Positions 1-9,064 are shown, numbered from the stretch's first letter. The stretch is 64,000 nucleotides of DNA from Granulicella aggregans (GCF_025685565.1 NZ_JAGSYE010000003.1:744001-808000), one strand, 5' to 3'. Program-made: numbers and translations. The notes: a model not told the origin generated them from the sequence alone.

Positions 1-1
1 C

Positions 2-3000
2 TCTCCGGATGGAACCCGCATCGCTTACTCGGCGCGCGTGGGCGGGGCGAGCGATGTCTACCTGATCGACGCCAGCGGCGGCGTGCCAAAGCGGCTAACC
101 TGGGACCCGGCGGGCAACCTCGCCAAGGGATGGACCGCGGATGGAAAGAGCGTCCTCTTCGCATCCGGCCGTACCAGCTATAGCGATTTCCCGCGGCTGT
201 TCACCGCACACGCCGATGGCAGCGGCGTACCCGATACGCTGCCGCTACCGAGCGCCATCGACGGCTCCTACTCCGGCGATGGCAGGGCGATCGCCTACGT
301 GCCGGTCGCACAGTGGCAGAACGCCTGGAAGCGTTATCGCGGCGGTCAGACGACGCCGATCTGGCTGATCGACCTGAAGTCGCTCGACCTGGTGAAGATT
401 CCTCGCGAGAACTCGAACGACAGCCATCCGGTGTGGGTGGGCGATGTCGTGTACTTCCTCTCGGACCGCAACGGGCCCGTTTCGCTCTTCGCTTATGACA
501 CGAAGAGCAAGGCGGTCACCGAGTTGGTGCATAACAAGAGCTACGACATGAAATCGTTGAGCGGCGGCGCTGGCGGCCTGGTCTACGAGCAGTTCGGGTC
601 GCTGCACATGTTCGATCCGGCGTCGAAGCAGGACCGCACCCTGTCAATCACGCTGCACGGCGATCTGCCGAAGCTGCGTCCGCACATCGCGGCGATTGCA
701 CCGCAGGAGATCAATAATGCGGCGCTCTCGCCGACCGGAGCTCGCGCGGTGTTTGAGGCGCACGGCGAGATCTTTACCGTGCCCGGCGAAAAGGGCGACA
801 CGCGCAACCTGACGCGGACGTCAGCCGTTGCGGAGCGCGATCCGGCGTGGTCGCCGGATGGCGAATCGATCGCCTACTTCAGCGACGCCTCGGGCGAGTA
901 TCAGCTCTACATCCGCGACCAGAATGGGCTGGCCTCTCCGAAGGTCATCGACCTCGGCCCCGATCCTTCGTACTTTTACAACCTGTCGTGGTCGCCGGAC
1001 TCCAAGCGCATCGCCTATACCGACAAGCATCTTCGCCTCTTCTACGTCGACGTGGACGGCGGCAAGCCGGTTAAGGTGGACACGGCGATCTATGGCACCT
1101 TCGACCGCCCATTTGGCAGGGTCTCCTGGTCGCCGGACTCGAAGTGGATTACGTACTCTCGCGACCTTGAGAACCAGATTCACGCGATCTGGCTGTACTC
1201 CTTTGAGACGCACAAGTCGACCCAGGTGACCGATGGCATGAGCGACGCGCTGCGCCCGGTCTTCGATCCGAACGGCAAGTTCATTTACTTCCTTGCTTCG
1301 ACCGACAATGGCCCGTCGACGGCGGGAATCGACCTCTCCTCGCTCGATCGCGCGACGACGAGCAGCCCGTACGTTGTGGTGCTGAAGAAGTACGGCACCT
1401 CGCCAGTTCCCCCGGAGAGCGACGACGAGAAGGACAAGAACGCGAAGAAGGACGACGACGGCAAGAAGGACGATAAGGCCGGCGATAGCGACAAGAAAGA
1501 AGGCGATAAGAAGGATAAGGACTCCAAGGACAAAGAGAAGGATTCCAAAGACGCGAAGAAGGACGACAAGCCGGTAGAGGTGGAGATCGAACTCGAAGGC
1601 ATCGGCAATCGCATCCTCTCGCTGCCCGTGCCGGCACGGAACTATCTTGACCTCGCCGTGGGCAAGACCGGGGTTCTCTATCTTGGCGAAGGTGGCCCGG
1701 TCGGCCGGTCCTCGAGCGAGGACGATGCTCCGAACCTCCGTTCGTTATGGCGCTTTACGGTGGAGAAGCGAGACACGGAGGAGTTGCTGCGGAATCTGGA
1801 CGCCTTCAATGTCTCCGCCAACGGGGAGAAGGCGCTCTACTCGCGGCATGATGGGTGGTTTGTCGTTTCCACCGGGGAGCTGAAGCCGGGATCACCAGAC
1901 GGTTCCCCAGGCAAGCCGCTGAACCTCGGCGGCATGACGACCGAGATCGATCCCCGCGCGGAGTGGAAGCAGATGTATCACGAGACCTGGCGTATTGAGC
2001 GGGACTTCCTCTACGACCCGAAGACGCACGGCCTGAGCATCCCGAAGATCGAAGCGAAGTATCAACCTTATCTCGATGGCCTGTCTTCGCGCTCGGAGTT
2101 CACCTATCTCTCTGAGGAGATGCTGGGTGAGATCAGCATCGGCCACATGTTTGTCGGTGGCCCGCATGTGCCGGACAAGTCGCCACGGGTCGGCTTGCTG
2201 GGCGCCGACTATAAGGTCGAGGGGGATCGCTACAAGTTCGCCAAGATCTACAACGGCCAGAACTGGGAACCATCGCTGACCGCACCGCTCACGCTTCCGG
2301 GTATCAACGTCCGGGAGGGGATGTATCTCTTTGCGGTGAATGGGCGAGAGCTGCACGCCAGCGATAACCTTTACAGCTTCTTCGACGGCACGGCCGGCAA
2401 GCAGACCGTGCTGCACGTCGGCTGGAAGGCGGACGGTACCGGCGCGCGCGATGTGACCGTGGTGCCAACAGCGTCGGAACATGGCCTGCGAAATCTCGAG
2501 TGGATTAACGAGAACCGGCGCAAGGTCGACAAGATGAGCGGCGGCAAGGTCGCCTACATCTACATGCCGAACACGGCGGGCGCGGGTTATACCAACTTCA
2601 ACCGGTACTTCTACGCACAGTTGAACCGGCAGGCGCTGGTGCTGGATGAGCGCTACAACGAGGGCGGCCTCATCGCCGACTACGTCACCAACGTACTGAG
2701 CCAGAAGCCACTGAGCGGCGCGATCGAGCGCGACGGCAAGCCGGTACACGATCCTGTCGGCGCGATCTTCGGGCCGAAGGCGATGATCATCAACCAGTCA
2801 GCGGGCTCGGGTGGTGACGCCATGCCGTGGTACTTCCGCAAGGCCAATCTGGGAACTCTGGTCGGGGTGAGGACCTGGGGCGGACTGGTTGGCATCGGTG
2901 GCTATCCTCAGCTGCTGGATGGCGGAGGCGTAACCGCGCCGCGATACGCGATCTACGGGCTGCACGGCGATTGGGAGGTAGAAGGCCATGGCATCGCGCC

Positions 3001-3169
3001 GGATGTCGAGGTGGAAGAGCTTCCCAAGGAGGTTGCCGCAGGCCACGACGCGCAGTTGGAGAAGGCGGTGCAGGTAGTGCTCGACCAACTGAAGGAACAT
3101 CCCGTGCCGGAGATTCCGATCCCATCAGCGCCCAACTATCACCCCAACGACGGACTAGGAGTGCAGTGA
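2..3169 (+). CDS. Tricorn-type serine protease, 5' end outside the window
   Basis: The reading frame is open from base 2, and its first residues (SPDGTRIAYS) are a PD40 propeller repeat, so the start lies upstream; 1,055 residues are visible. Many WSPDG/WSPDSK-type PD40 repeats fill roughly residues 1-450 and form the beta-propeller. A very charged Lys/Asp/Glu linker (about 470-530) leads to the C1 core, a PDZ region (about 755-850) and an S41-type peptidase domain. The motif NQSAGSGGDAMP, with the Ser codon at 2807-2809, matches the tricorn nucleophile region. Family role is processing of peptides released by larger proteases; in bacteria such proteins are often exported, but the signal peptide is not visible here. 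The gene stands alone on the plus strand, followed by the coxB regulatory region. The family call is firm; substrate is unknown. Confidence 0.9.
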   Translation, partial: SPDGTRIAYSARVGGASDVYLIDASGGVPKRLTWDPAGNLAKGWTADGKSVLFASGRTSYSDFPRLFTAHADGSGVPDTLPLPSAIDGSYSGDGRAIAYVPVAQWQNAWKRYRGGQTTPIWLIDLKSLDLVKIPRENSNDSHPVWVGDVVYFLSDRNGPVSLFAYDTKSKAVTELVHNKSYDMKSLSGGAGGLVYEQFGSLHMFDPASKQDRTLSITLHGDLPKLRPHIAAIAPQEINNAALSPTGARAVFEAHGEIFTVPGEKGDTRNLTRTSAVAERDPAWSPDGESIAYFSDASGEYQLYIRDQNGLASPKVIDLGPDPSYFYNLSWSPDSKRIAYTDKHLRLFYVDVDGGKPVKVDTAIYGTFDRPFGRVSWSPDSKWITYSRDLENQIHAIWLYSFETHKSTQVTDGMSDALRPVFDPNGKFIYFLASTDNGPSTAGIDLSSLDRATTSSPYVVVLKKYGTSPVPPESDDEKDKNAKKDDDGKKDDKAGDSDKKEGDKKDKDSKDKEKDSKDAKKDDKPVEVEIELEGIGNRILSLPVPARNYLDLAVGKTGVLYLGEGGPVGRSSSEDDAPNLRSLWRFTVEKRDTEELLRNLDAFNVSANGEKALYSRHDGWFVVSTGELKPGSPDGSPGKPLNLGGMTTEIDPRAEWKQMYHETWRIERDFLYDPKTHGLSIPKIEAKYQPYLDGLSSRSEFTYLSEEMLGEISIGHMFVGGPHVPDKSPRVGLLGADYKVEGDRYKFAKIYNGQNWEPSLTAPLTLPGINVREGMYLFAVNGRELHASDNLYSFFDGTAGKQTVLHVGWKADGTGARDVTVVPTASEHGLRNLEWINENRRKVDKMSGGKVAYIYMPNTAGAGYTNFNRYFYAQLNRQALVLDERYNEGGLIADYVTNVLSQKPLSGAIERDGKPVHDPVGAIFGPKAMIINQSAGSGGDAMPWYFRKANLGTLVGVRTWGGLVGIGGYPQLLDGGGVTAPRYAIYGLHGDWEVEGHGIAPDVEVEELPKEVAAGHDAQLEKAVQVVLDQLKEHPVPEIPIPSAPNYHPNDGLGVQ

Positions 3170-3173
3170 CGCT

Positions 3174-3213
3174 GGAAACGTTTCCGGAGGACAATTTCAT
3201 CGAAAACTTTTCG
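3174..3213. promoter_or_regulatory. Two palindromes upstream of the coxB promoter
   Basis: GGAAACGTTTCC at 3174-3185 is a perfect 12-bp palindrome with the central ACGT typical of LacI-family operators. CGAAAACTTTTCG at 3201-3213 is a second inverted repeat with a one-base centre. Neither is followed by a U-run, so they look like protein-binding sites rather than terminators. They lie between the tricorn gene and the respiratory operon. The bound regulator is not known. Confidence 0.4.
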
Positions 3214-3230
3214 GGATTTTCAACCGGCGC

Positions 3231-3279
3231 GTGACGCAAGTCACATCTGATGGCAGCGAAGGAGTTTAGACTGTAGACA
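3231..3279 (+). promoter_or_regulatory. Candidate coxB operon promoter with CRP/FNR-like site
   Basis: GTGACgcaaGTCAC at 3231-3244 is a perfect 5-4-5 inverted repeat of the CRP/FNR superfamily type. A -10-like hexamer TAGACT lies at 3267-3272, predicting transcription from about 3279. The dyad centre at 3237.5 is then close to -41.5, the class II activator position, and no good -35 box is present. This fits activator-dependent, respiration-linked control of the oxidase operon. Promoter and start point are inferred from spacing only. Confidence 0.45.
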
Positions 3280-3335
3280 TAACTTCGTCTGTTTCTTCGT
3301 TGCTACCTCCACCCTAACCGGCTTTGTGGAGATAT

Positions 3336-4349
3336 ATGCCGATTCATCCAGTGTCGTCCGGCCTTGCGTTCGCCGTCACCTCGGACTTCCTGCAGAGCCC
3401 TACCACTACCTTTGCGCCTGCAGGAACGCCGGCTCACTCGGTCGTTGGTCTATCGTGGTTGGTCTATGGGATTACGGGCGGCATCTTCCTCGTCGTCGGC
3501 GGGCTGCTTGTCTACGCTCTCCTTCGGTTTCGGCACCGCCCCTCCTCGCCGAACGCGGATCAGGAGCCGGCGCAGGTGTATGGCAGCAACCAGATTGAGC
3601 TCTCCTGGACGGTCATTCCCATTTTGATCACGGTGATGCTCTTCCTGGCGACGACGCGTGTCATCTTCAGCACGGAGCACGCCGGGAAGTCGCCGGAGGC
3701 GCTCGACGTCACGGTAATCGGACACCAGTTCTGGTGGGAGTACCGGTATCCCAAGCTCGGCATTGTGACCGCGAATGAGCTTCACGTGCCGGTCAGCGAC
3801 CCGAAACATCCGACGCCAACGTACCTGACGATGTCGTCGGCCGACACGGACCACAGCTTCTGGATTCCGCGGCTCGCCGGGAAGATGGACCTGATCCCGA
3901 ACAAGGTTAACACCATGTGGATCGATCCAGAGGTGGCGGGACTCTATCTTGGCCAGTGCGCGCAGTACTGCGGCACGCAGCATGCCAAGATGCTGCTGCG
4001 GGTCTATGCGGATACGCCGGAGCAGTTCGCGGCGTGGGTCGCTCACCAGCAACAGACCGCTTCGCAGAGCCCTGACGCCGTCGAGGGCAAAGCGGTCTTC
4101 GAGCATAACGCGTGCATCAGTTGCCACACGGTCGCAGGCACGGTTGCGAACGGCCGGTTCGGGCCGGATCTGACTCACCTGGCCAGCCGCGACACCTTCG
4201 CCTCGGGCGCTGTTCCCCTCACCCGCGAGAATCTTCGGACGTTTGTCGACGACCCATCGCACTTCAAGCCCGGGGTTCTGATGCCGCCGATGCACCTGAA
4301 CCAGCACGATCTTGACCTTGTGACCTCGTACCTCGTCACCTTGAAATAG
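3336..4349 (+). CDS. coxB: Cytochrome c oxidase subunit II with fused cytochrome c
   Basis: This is the CuA subunit of a caa3-type proton-pumping oxidase; it passes electrons from cytochrome c to subunit I on the outer face of the inner membrane. Two membrane helices occupy about residues 35-60 and 85-110. The CuA loop GQCAQYCGTQHAKM gives Cys-x3-Cys plus His and Met, and DTDHSFW supplies the other His. A C-terminal cytochrome c domain has the heme site CISCH near residue 260 and a downstream Met (PPM). I chose ATG 3336, with GGAG at 3328-3331, over a TTG at 3324 that would precede this Shine-Dalgarno. It is the first gene of the eight-gene respiratory operon; ctaD follows after 37 bp. Confidence 0.95.
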   Translation: MPIHPVSSGLAFAVTSDFLQSPTTTFAPAGTPAHSVVGLSWLVYGITGGIFLVVGGLLVYALLRFRHRPSSPNADQEPAQVYGSNQIELSWTVIPILITVMLFLATTRVIFSTEHAGKSPEALDVTVIGHQFWWEYRYPKLGIVTANELHVPVSDPKHPTPTYLTMSSADTDHSFWIPRLAGKMDLIPNKVNTMWIDPEVAGLYLGQCAQYCGTQHAKMLLRVYADTPEQFAAWVAHQQQTASQSPDAVEGKAVFEHNACISCHTVAGTVANGRFGPDLTHLASRDTFASGAVPLTRENLRTFVDDPSHFKPGVLMPPMHLNQHDLDLVTSYLVTLK

Positions 4350-4386
4350 TCGCTGAAGAGAAGTAGACGTTGAAGAAAGGAAGCCC

Positions 4387-6075
4387 ATGGCCACGCAGAC
4401 TCCAGTACCGGCAGCCGTAGACCAGACTACAGAAACGGCTCCGCGCCGCCTTGTATTCGAGGTATTGCAGGACTGGATCTCGACCACCGACCACAAGAAG
4501 ATCGGCATGCTGTACATCGGCTATTCGCTGATCTTCCTCGTCATCGCTGGATTTGAAGCCATGCTGATGCGCATCCAGCTGGCGTTTCCGAACAATCACG
4601 CGGTCTCGCCGCAGGCCTTCAACCGGCTGTTCACGATGCACGGCACGACGATGGTCTTCTTCGTCGGCATGCCGATTCTGTTTGGCTTCGGCAACTATCT
4701 TGTGCCGCTGATGATCGGCGCACGCGATATGGCGTTTCCCCGGTTGAACGCCTTCAGCTTCTGGATCTCTGCGTTCGGCGGACTGCTGCTCTACTTCAGC
4801 TACATAGGCGGCGACGGCATGTATGGGGCGGGCAGCGCTCCGGATGTGGGGTGGTGGGCCTACGCACCGCTGACGGCGCATGCGTTCTCGCCGGGTCACA
4901 GCACGGACTACTGGACGCTGGCCGTCTTCCTGAGCGGAATCGGAAGCGTGGGCACGGCGCTGAACATCGTCACCACCATCATCAGCATGCGCTGCCCAGG
5001 CATGAAGATGAACCGGCTGCCGCTGCTGGTCTGGCTCTACCTGAGCATGTCACTGCTCACCTTCGTCGCTGTCGGCCCCTTGACCGCAGCGCAGATCATG
5101 CTGATGCTGGACCGCTACCTAGGCTCACACTTCTTCGACGCGCAGGCGGGCGGCTCGGCGGTGCTGTGGATGCACTTCTTCTGGATCTTCGGCCATCCCG
5201 AGGTGTACGTGCTGGTCATGCCGGCCTTCGGCTTCGCCAGCGAGATCATCCCGGTCTTCTCGCGCAAGGCCATCTTCGGCTACACAGCGATGGTCGCCGC
5301 TTCGATCGGCATCTGCTTCGTGAGTCTCAGCGTCTGGGCGCACCACATGTTTACGGTCGGCCTCGGACCTGCGGGCAACGCCTTCTTTACGCTCTCGACG
5401 ATGGCCATCGGCGTCCCGACCGGCATCAAGATCTTCAACTGGCTCGCGACCATCTGGGGCGGCAAGGTCCACTTCACCACCGCGATGCTGTTTGCCGTGG
5501 CGTTTCTCTTCCAGTTCATGCTGGCCGGTCTGACGGGAATCATGCTCTCGGTGGCTCCGCTGGACTGGCAGCTTGGCGGCTCCTACTTCGTCGTCGCCCA
5601 CTTCCACTTCGTACTGGTCGGGGCGATCCTGTTCATGCTCTTCGCCGCCTTCTACTATTGGTATCCGAAGATGACCGGTCGCCTGCTCAGCGAGAAGATC
5701 GGCAAGTGGCACTTCTGGATCTTCCTCATCGGCTTCCACCTCTGCTTCGACCTGATGCACATCCCAGGCATGCTCGGCATGCCGCGCCGTATCTATACCT
5801 ACGAAGCCGACCGCGGCTGGTTCCTGCTGAACTTCCTGGTCTCCACCGGTGCCGGCATTCAGACCATCGGAACGCTGATCTTCGTCTTCAACATGGTCTG
5901 GTCGTACTTCAAGGGCGAAGTCGCCGGGCCCGATCCATGGGACGCCTGGACGCTCGAATGGGCCACCGCATCGCCGCCACCAGCGTATAACTTCGCCACC
6001 ACGCCCAGCGTCGCCAGCCGCCGCCCGCTGTGGGACCTGAAGCATCCTGAAGACACCGACGGCCAATACGAATAG
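4387..6075 (+). CDS. ctaD: Cytochrome c oxidase subunit I
   Basis: The 562-residue catalytic subunit carries heme a, the heme a3-CuB centre and the proton channels. Twelve or so membrane helices are visible. The motif HPEVYVLVMP contains the CuB His, the cross-linked Tyr and the Glu of the D channel (A-type oxidase). WAHHM supplies two more CuB His, PTGIKIF holds the K-channel Lys, and AHFHFVL carries the heme ligands. HAFSPGHSTDYW is typical of caa3-type members. AAGGAA lies ahead of ATG 4387. Gene order coxB-ctaD-ctaE is standard. Nothing is missing from the catalytic set. Confidence 0.97.
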   Translation: MATQTPVPAAVDQTTETAPRRLVFEVLQDWISTTDHKKIGMLYIGYSLIFLVIAGFEAMLMRIQLAFPNNHAVSPQAFNRLFTMHGTTMVFFVGMPILFGFGNYLVPLMIGARDMAFPRLNAFSFWISAFGGLLLYFSYIGGDGMYGAGSAPDVGWWAYAPLTAHAFSPGHSTDYWTLAVFLSGIGSVGTALNIVTTIISMRCPGMKMNRLPLLVWLYLSMSLLTFVAVGPLTAAQIMLMLDRYLGSHFFDAQAGGSAVLWMHFFWIFGHPEVYVLVMPAFGFASEIIPVFSRKAIFGYTAMVAASIGICFVSLSVWAHHMFTVGLGPAGNAFFTLSTMAIGVPTGIKIFNWLATIWGGKVHFTTAMLFAVAFLFQFMLAGLTGIMLSVAPLDWQLGGSYFVVAHFHFVLVGAILFMLFAAFYYWYPKMTGRLLSEKIGKWHFWIFLIGFHLCFDLMHIPGMLGMPRRIYTYEADRGWFLLNFLVSTGAGIQTIGTLIFVFNMVWSYFKGEVAGPDPWDAWTLEWATASPPPAYNFATTPSVASRRPLWDLKHPEDTDGQYE

Positions 6076-6092
6076 AGAGGAGGTACCCCCGC

Positions 6093-6695
6093 ATGAGCCA
6101 GAGCGAAGCTGCAGTCATCCCGCAAGCACAAGTCGAAGAGTGGAAGCTGCCCTCCAAAGGCGTCGTTGGCATGGCGTGCCTCATCATCGCCGAGGCGGCC
6201 ATCTTCATCATCTTCGTGGTCGCGTATCTCTATTACGTGGGCAAGAGCCTCAGCGGACCGACGCCGAAAGAAGTCCTCGAGATCCCGATCCTCACCAGCA
6301 TCTGCCTGCTTTCGAGCAGTATTACGGTGCATTATGCCGTCTCTTCGCTACATAAGAGCGCACGCGCGGCGACCTCGCTGTGGCTGGCGCTGACCGTACT
6401 GCTGGGCGGCATCTTCCTCGCGGGCACGGGCATGGAGTGGTACAAACTGATCGTCCATGATCATCTGACCATCCGCACGAACCTCTTCGGCACGACGTTT
6501 TACTCGCTGGTGGGCCTGCACGCGAGCCACGTCGTCATCGGTCTTATCATGCTGACGCTGGCGTTGATCTTCTCGCTCACGGGCAAGCTGAACAGTATGC
6601 ACACCGAGAAACTCGAGGTCCTGTCGCTCTACTGGCACTTCGTCGATGCTGTGTGGATTATTGTCTTTCTCGTCGTTTATGTATTCGGTCGCTGA
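6093..6695 (+). CDS. ctaE: Cytochrome c oxidase subunit III
   Basis: This 200-residue inner-membrane protein has five hydrophobic helices, the usual number for the short caa3-type subunit III. Family hallmarks include GLHASHVVIGL in the middle and YWHFVDAVWIIVFLVVY at the C-terminus, where the HFVDxVW segment is diagnostic. It stabilises the catalytic core during turnover. GAGGAGGT precedes ATG 6093 with 8-base spacing. It starts 17 bp after ctaD and is followed by an unassigned membrane gene of the same operon. Confidence 0.95.
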   Translation: MSQSEAAVIPQAQVEEWKLPSKGVVGMACLIIAEAAIFIIFVVAYLYYVGKSLSGPTPKEVLEIPILTSICLLSSSITVHYAVSSLHKSARAATSLWLALTVLLGGIFLAGTGMEWYKLIVHDHLTIRTNLFGTTFYSLVGLHASHVVIGLIMLTLALIFSLTGKLNSMHTEKLEVLSLYWHFVDAVWIIVFLVVYVFGR

Positions 6696-6740
6696 GGGCT
6701 CTGTCTTCGGCCGCTAGCTTCACCAGAAAGGAGGCGCCTC

Positions 6741-7628
6741 ATGCAGCACGATCCTCACGCACCAGACACGAACGTGATCCAGCTTCCCGCGCCCACGGCC
6801 TACCCGATGGTGATGTCGCTCGGCATCACGCTGATCTGCGCCGGTCTTGTGACCAATATCGTCATCGGCATCCTCGGCCTGATCCTCACGGTCTGGAGCG
6901 CAGTCGGCTGGTTCCTGCAAGTCTTCCCGCACGAGGCCCACATCCCGGTCGCTGTCGAGATTGAGCCGATCGAGATCTCGACGACCCGCACCCTTGGCAG
7001 GCGTGCTCCGGCATCCGAGAAGCCACGACTGGTCATCCCGGTCGAGACCTTCCAGATCACCACCGGCATCAAGGGTGGCATCGCCGGGGGTATCGCGATG
7101 ACTGTTCCGGCGGGCATCTTCAGCCTCATCAAGTACCACAGCTTCTGGTACGCCACGAATTTGCTGGCCGCCGGCGGCTTCGTGAGCTGGGCGGGCGCGA
7201 GCGACGCGTTCCTGAGCGAGTTCCACCTGCGCGGAGCACTCGCCGCTCTGGTCATTCACGGCCTGACGTCGCTGCTGGTGGGGCTGCTCTACGGAGCCAT
7301 GCTGCCCATGTTCCCGCGCTGGCCCATCCTCACCGCTGGCGTGGCAGCGCCGGTGATGTTCACGGTCATCCTGCACTCCGGCATCAACGTCATCAGTCCC
7401 ATCCTGAACCAGCGCATCGATTGGTTCTGGTTCTTCATCTCGCTGATCGCCTTCGGCCTCGTCTGTGGATACGTGGTGAACCTGCATACCAAGGTGCGGA
7501 CGCCGCAGTTCCGCGCGCTTCCCTTCGCGGTGCGCGCCGGTCTGCACACCGACACGTTTCCTGTGATCCACGTCGCCGCACCAGAACACGAAGCCCAAGA
7601 GCAGAAAGACAAGGACGCCCAGCAATGA
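6741..7628 (+). CDS. Unassigned membrane protein of the respiratory operon
   Basis: A 295-residue protein with a perfect AAGGAGG six bases before ATG 6741. Residues about 20-60 form one or two helices in a layout that recalls small caa3 subunit IV/CtaF proteins. A soluble stretch (about 65-110) follows, then four or five more helices (about 112-250) containing a Gly-rich segment (GIKGGIAGGIAMTVPAG) and two His in the membrane part. The C-terminal tail is charged (HEAQEQKDKD). It lies between subunit III and the diheme cytochrome and overlaps the latter by 4 bp, so it is probably made with the complex. I do not recognise the C-terminal family. It could be a supercomplex linker, subunit IV fusion or assembly protein. 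Confidence 0.75.
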   Translation: MQHDPHAPDTNVIQLPAPTAYPMVMSLGITLICAGLVTNIVIGILGLILTVWSAVGWFLQVFPHEAHIPVAVEIEPIEISTTRTLGRRAPASEKPRLVIPVETFQITTGIKGGIAGGIAMTVPAGIFSLIKYHSFWYATNLLAAGGFVSWAGASDAFLSEFHLRGALAALVIHGLTSLLVGLLYGAMLPMFPRWPILTAGVAAPVMFTVILHSGINVISPILNQRIDWFWFFISLIAFGLVCGYVVNLHTKVRTPQFRALPFAVRAGLHTDTFPVIHVAAPEHEAQEQKDKDAQQ

Positions 7629-8353
7629 CGCAACGCTCCATCCTGTGCCTGTTGCTTGCCGGCTCGCTGGCCGCTCTTGCTACCGGCTGCAACGCTCCCG
7701 GCAAGCCACGCCTCGGTGCCGAGGAACAGGTCCGCCCTGAGCAGCAGCTCGAGTTTGCCACTCTCTATAAACAGAACTGCGCCGCCTGCCATGGGGCGAA
7801 CGGTCAGCTTGCCGCCGCCATCTCGCTGAACAACCCGACGTACCTAGCGATCGCGGGGGAAGCGAACATCACGCACGCAATCTCGGCTGGCATTCCTGGC
7901 ACGCTAATGCCGGCCTTCGGCAAAGCTGCCGGAGGGATGCTGACCGATCAGCAGGTCGGAGTCATCGCTCACGGCATCGTCTCCGAGTGGGGCAAGCCGC
8001 TGCCGGCTGGATCGCCCGCGCCCCCGCCTTACGCCGCCACGCTGACCGGCGATGCAACCAAGGGAGAACAGGCGTTCAACACATTCTGTGCAAGCTGCCA
8101 CGGAGCAGGCGGCATGGGCAAGGGACACACCGGCCCAATCGTCGATCCAGCCTATCTTGCGCTGGTGAACGACCAGTTCCTGCGCAGCAATATCCTCGCC
8201 GGCAAGCCGGAGAGCGGCATGCCTGACTGGAGTCAGCATACGGTCTCCGGAGCGAAGCAGATCATGACTGACGCCGAGGTCACCGACATCGTCGCCTGGA
8301 TCGCCAGCCATCGCATCGCCACTCCCGGCCAGCCTTACCAGCAACACCAGTAG
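7625..8353 (+). CDS. Diheme cytochrome c lipoprotein
   Basis: The 242-residue protein has two cytochrome c domains with heme sites CAACH (about residue 54) and CASCH (about 156), and Met ligand candidates in LMPAFG and SGMPDW. The N-terminus is a short hydrophobic signal ending ATGC, a plausible though not ideal lipobox, so it is likely anchored by lipid on the periplasmic face. ATG 7625 overlaps the previous stop (ATGA). It sits directly before the Rieske and cytochrome b genes, like the diheme QcrC of actinobacterial bcc complexes, and probably links bc-type and oxidase modules. Whether it is a true complex subunit or a shuttle cannot be read from sequence. Confidence 0.9.
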   Translation: MTQRSILCLLLAGSLAALATGCNAPGKPRLGAEEQVRPEQQLEFATLYKQNCAACHGANGQLAAAISLNNPTYLAIAGEANITHAISAGIPGTLMPAFGKAAGGMLTDQQVGVIAHGIVSEWGKPLPAGSPAPPPYAATLTGDATKGEQAFNTFCASCHGAGGMGKGHTGPIVDPAYLALVNDQFLRSNILAGKPESGMPDWSQHTVSGAKQIMTDAEVTDIVAWIASHRIATPGQPYQQHQ

Positions 8354-8368
8354 TCCACGGAGAGCCCC

Positions 8369-9061
8369 TTGTCTGAACAAAACCGGTTCGATCAAAATTC
8401 GTCCGAAAAAGACCCGCTTGAACAAAGCGTCTCAGAGATCCTCCCCCACCCCGGAGAATCTGAAAATAACGACCTGTCGCCCGAGGCAAAGGCCGCCGCG
8501 CACTCCCGCCGGACCTTTCTCTTCAAGCTATCCGTGCTGCTGAATGGCGCGGTAGGCGCGGCCCTGGCCGTGCCGATAGTTGGATACCTGCTCGGTCCGG
8601 CGAGCAAGAAGGCGGAGGCAGAAGGCGCGTGGGTTGGGCTTGGTCCGGCCGATAACTTCCCCGTCGGCGAGACTCGGCTAGTTGACTTCGAAAGCCCGGT
8701 GAAGGGCCTCGGCGATGGCCAGACCGGCAAGGTCGCCTGCTGGGTGCGCCGGATCTCCGCGTCGCAGTTCCAGGTCTTTGCTATCAACTGCGCGCATCTT
8801 GGCTGTCCGGTCCGCTGGTTCTCGGAGTCGAAGCTCTTCATGTGCCCCTGCCACGGCGGGGCCTACTACGAGAACGGCGATCGCGCCTCCGGGCCGCCCG
8901 AGCGCGGGCTCTTCGAGTACAAGTACAAGCTGACCAGCGATGGCTTGATGATCCACGCAGGCGACATGCCAACGCTTGCGACACAGGCATCGTGCGCCGG
9001 CAAAGACAAGCCGCTGATCCAGATTCAAGCCGCAGAGACAACCCAGCGCGAGGAGGTCTAA
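8369..9061 (+). CDS. qcrA: Rieske iron-sulfur protein
   Basis: The 230-residue protein carries both cluster motifs, CAHLGC and CPCHGG, supplying two Cys and two His for the 2Fe-2S centre plus the disulfide Cys. One N-terminal membrane anchor (about residues 48-70, after SRRTFLFKL, a twin-arginine-type signal) is preceded by an acidic, Asn-rich tail of about 40 residues. It oxidises quinol at the Qo site together with cytochrome b. The start is TTG 8369, backed by GGAGAG at 8359-8364. The gene ends 3 bp before the cytochrome b start. Confidence 0.93.
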   Translation: MSEQNRFDQNSSEKDPLEQSVSEILPHPGESENNDLSPEAKAAAHSRRTFLFKLSVLLNGAVGAALAVPIVGYLLGPASKKAEAEGAWVGLGPADNFPVGETRLVDFESPVKGLGDGQTGKVACWVRRISASQFQVFAINCAHLGCPVRWFSESKLFMCPCHGGAYYENGDRASGPPERGLFEYKYKLTSDGLMIHAGDMPTLATQASCAGKDKPLIQIQAAETTQREEV

Positions 9062-9064
9062 GCC

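Noticed and set aside
1892..2749. 285-residue minus-strand ORF opposite the tricorn gene
   Set aside because: Antisense to the protease domain, no motif, GC-driven open frame.
3324..3335. TTG 3324 as the coxB start
   Set aside because: It lies before the GGAG at 3328-3331 that serves ATG 3336.
4851..5990. 379-residue plus-strand ORF inside ctaD
   Set aside because: Alternative frame of the oxidase subunit I gene with Arg/Leu/His-rich translation and no family match.
8369..8400. Later in-frame start for the Rieske gene
   Set aside because: TTG 8369 has a well-spaced GGAGAG and there is no ATG before the membrane anchor with a Shine-Dalgarno.
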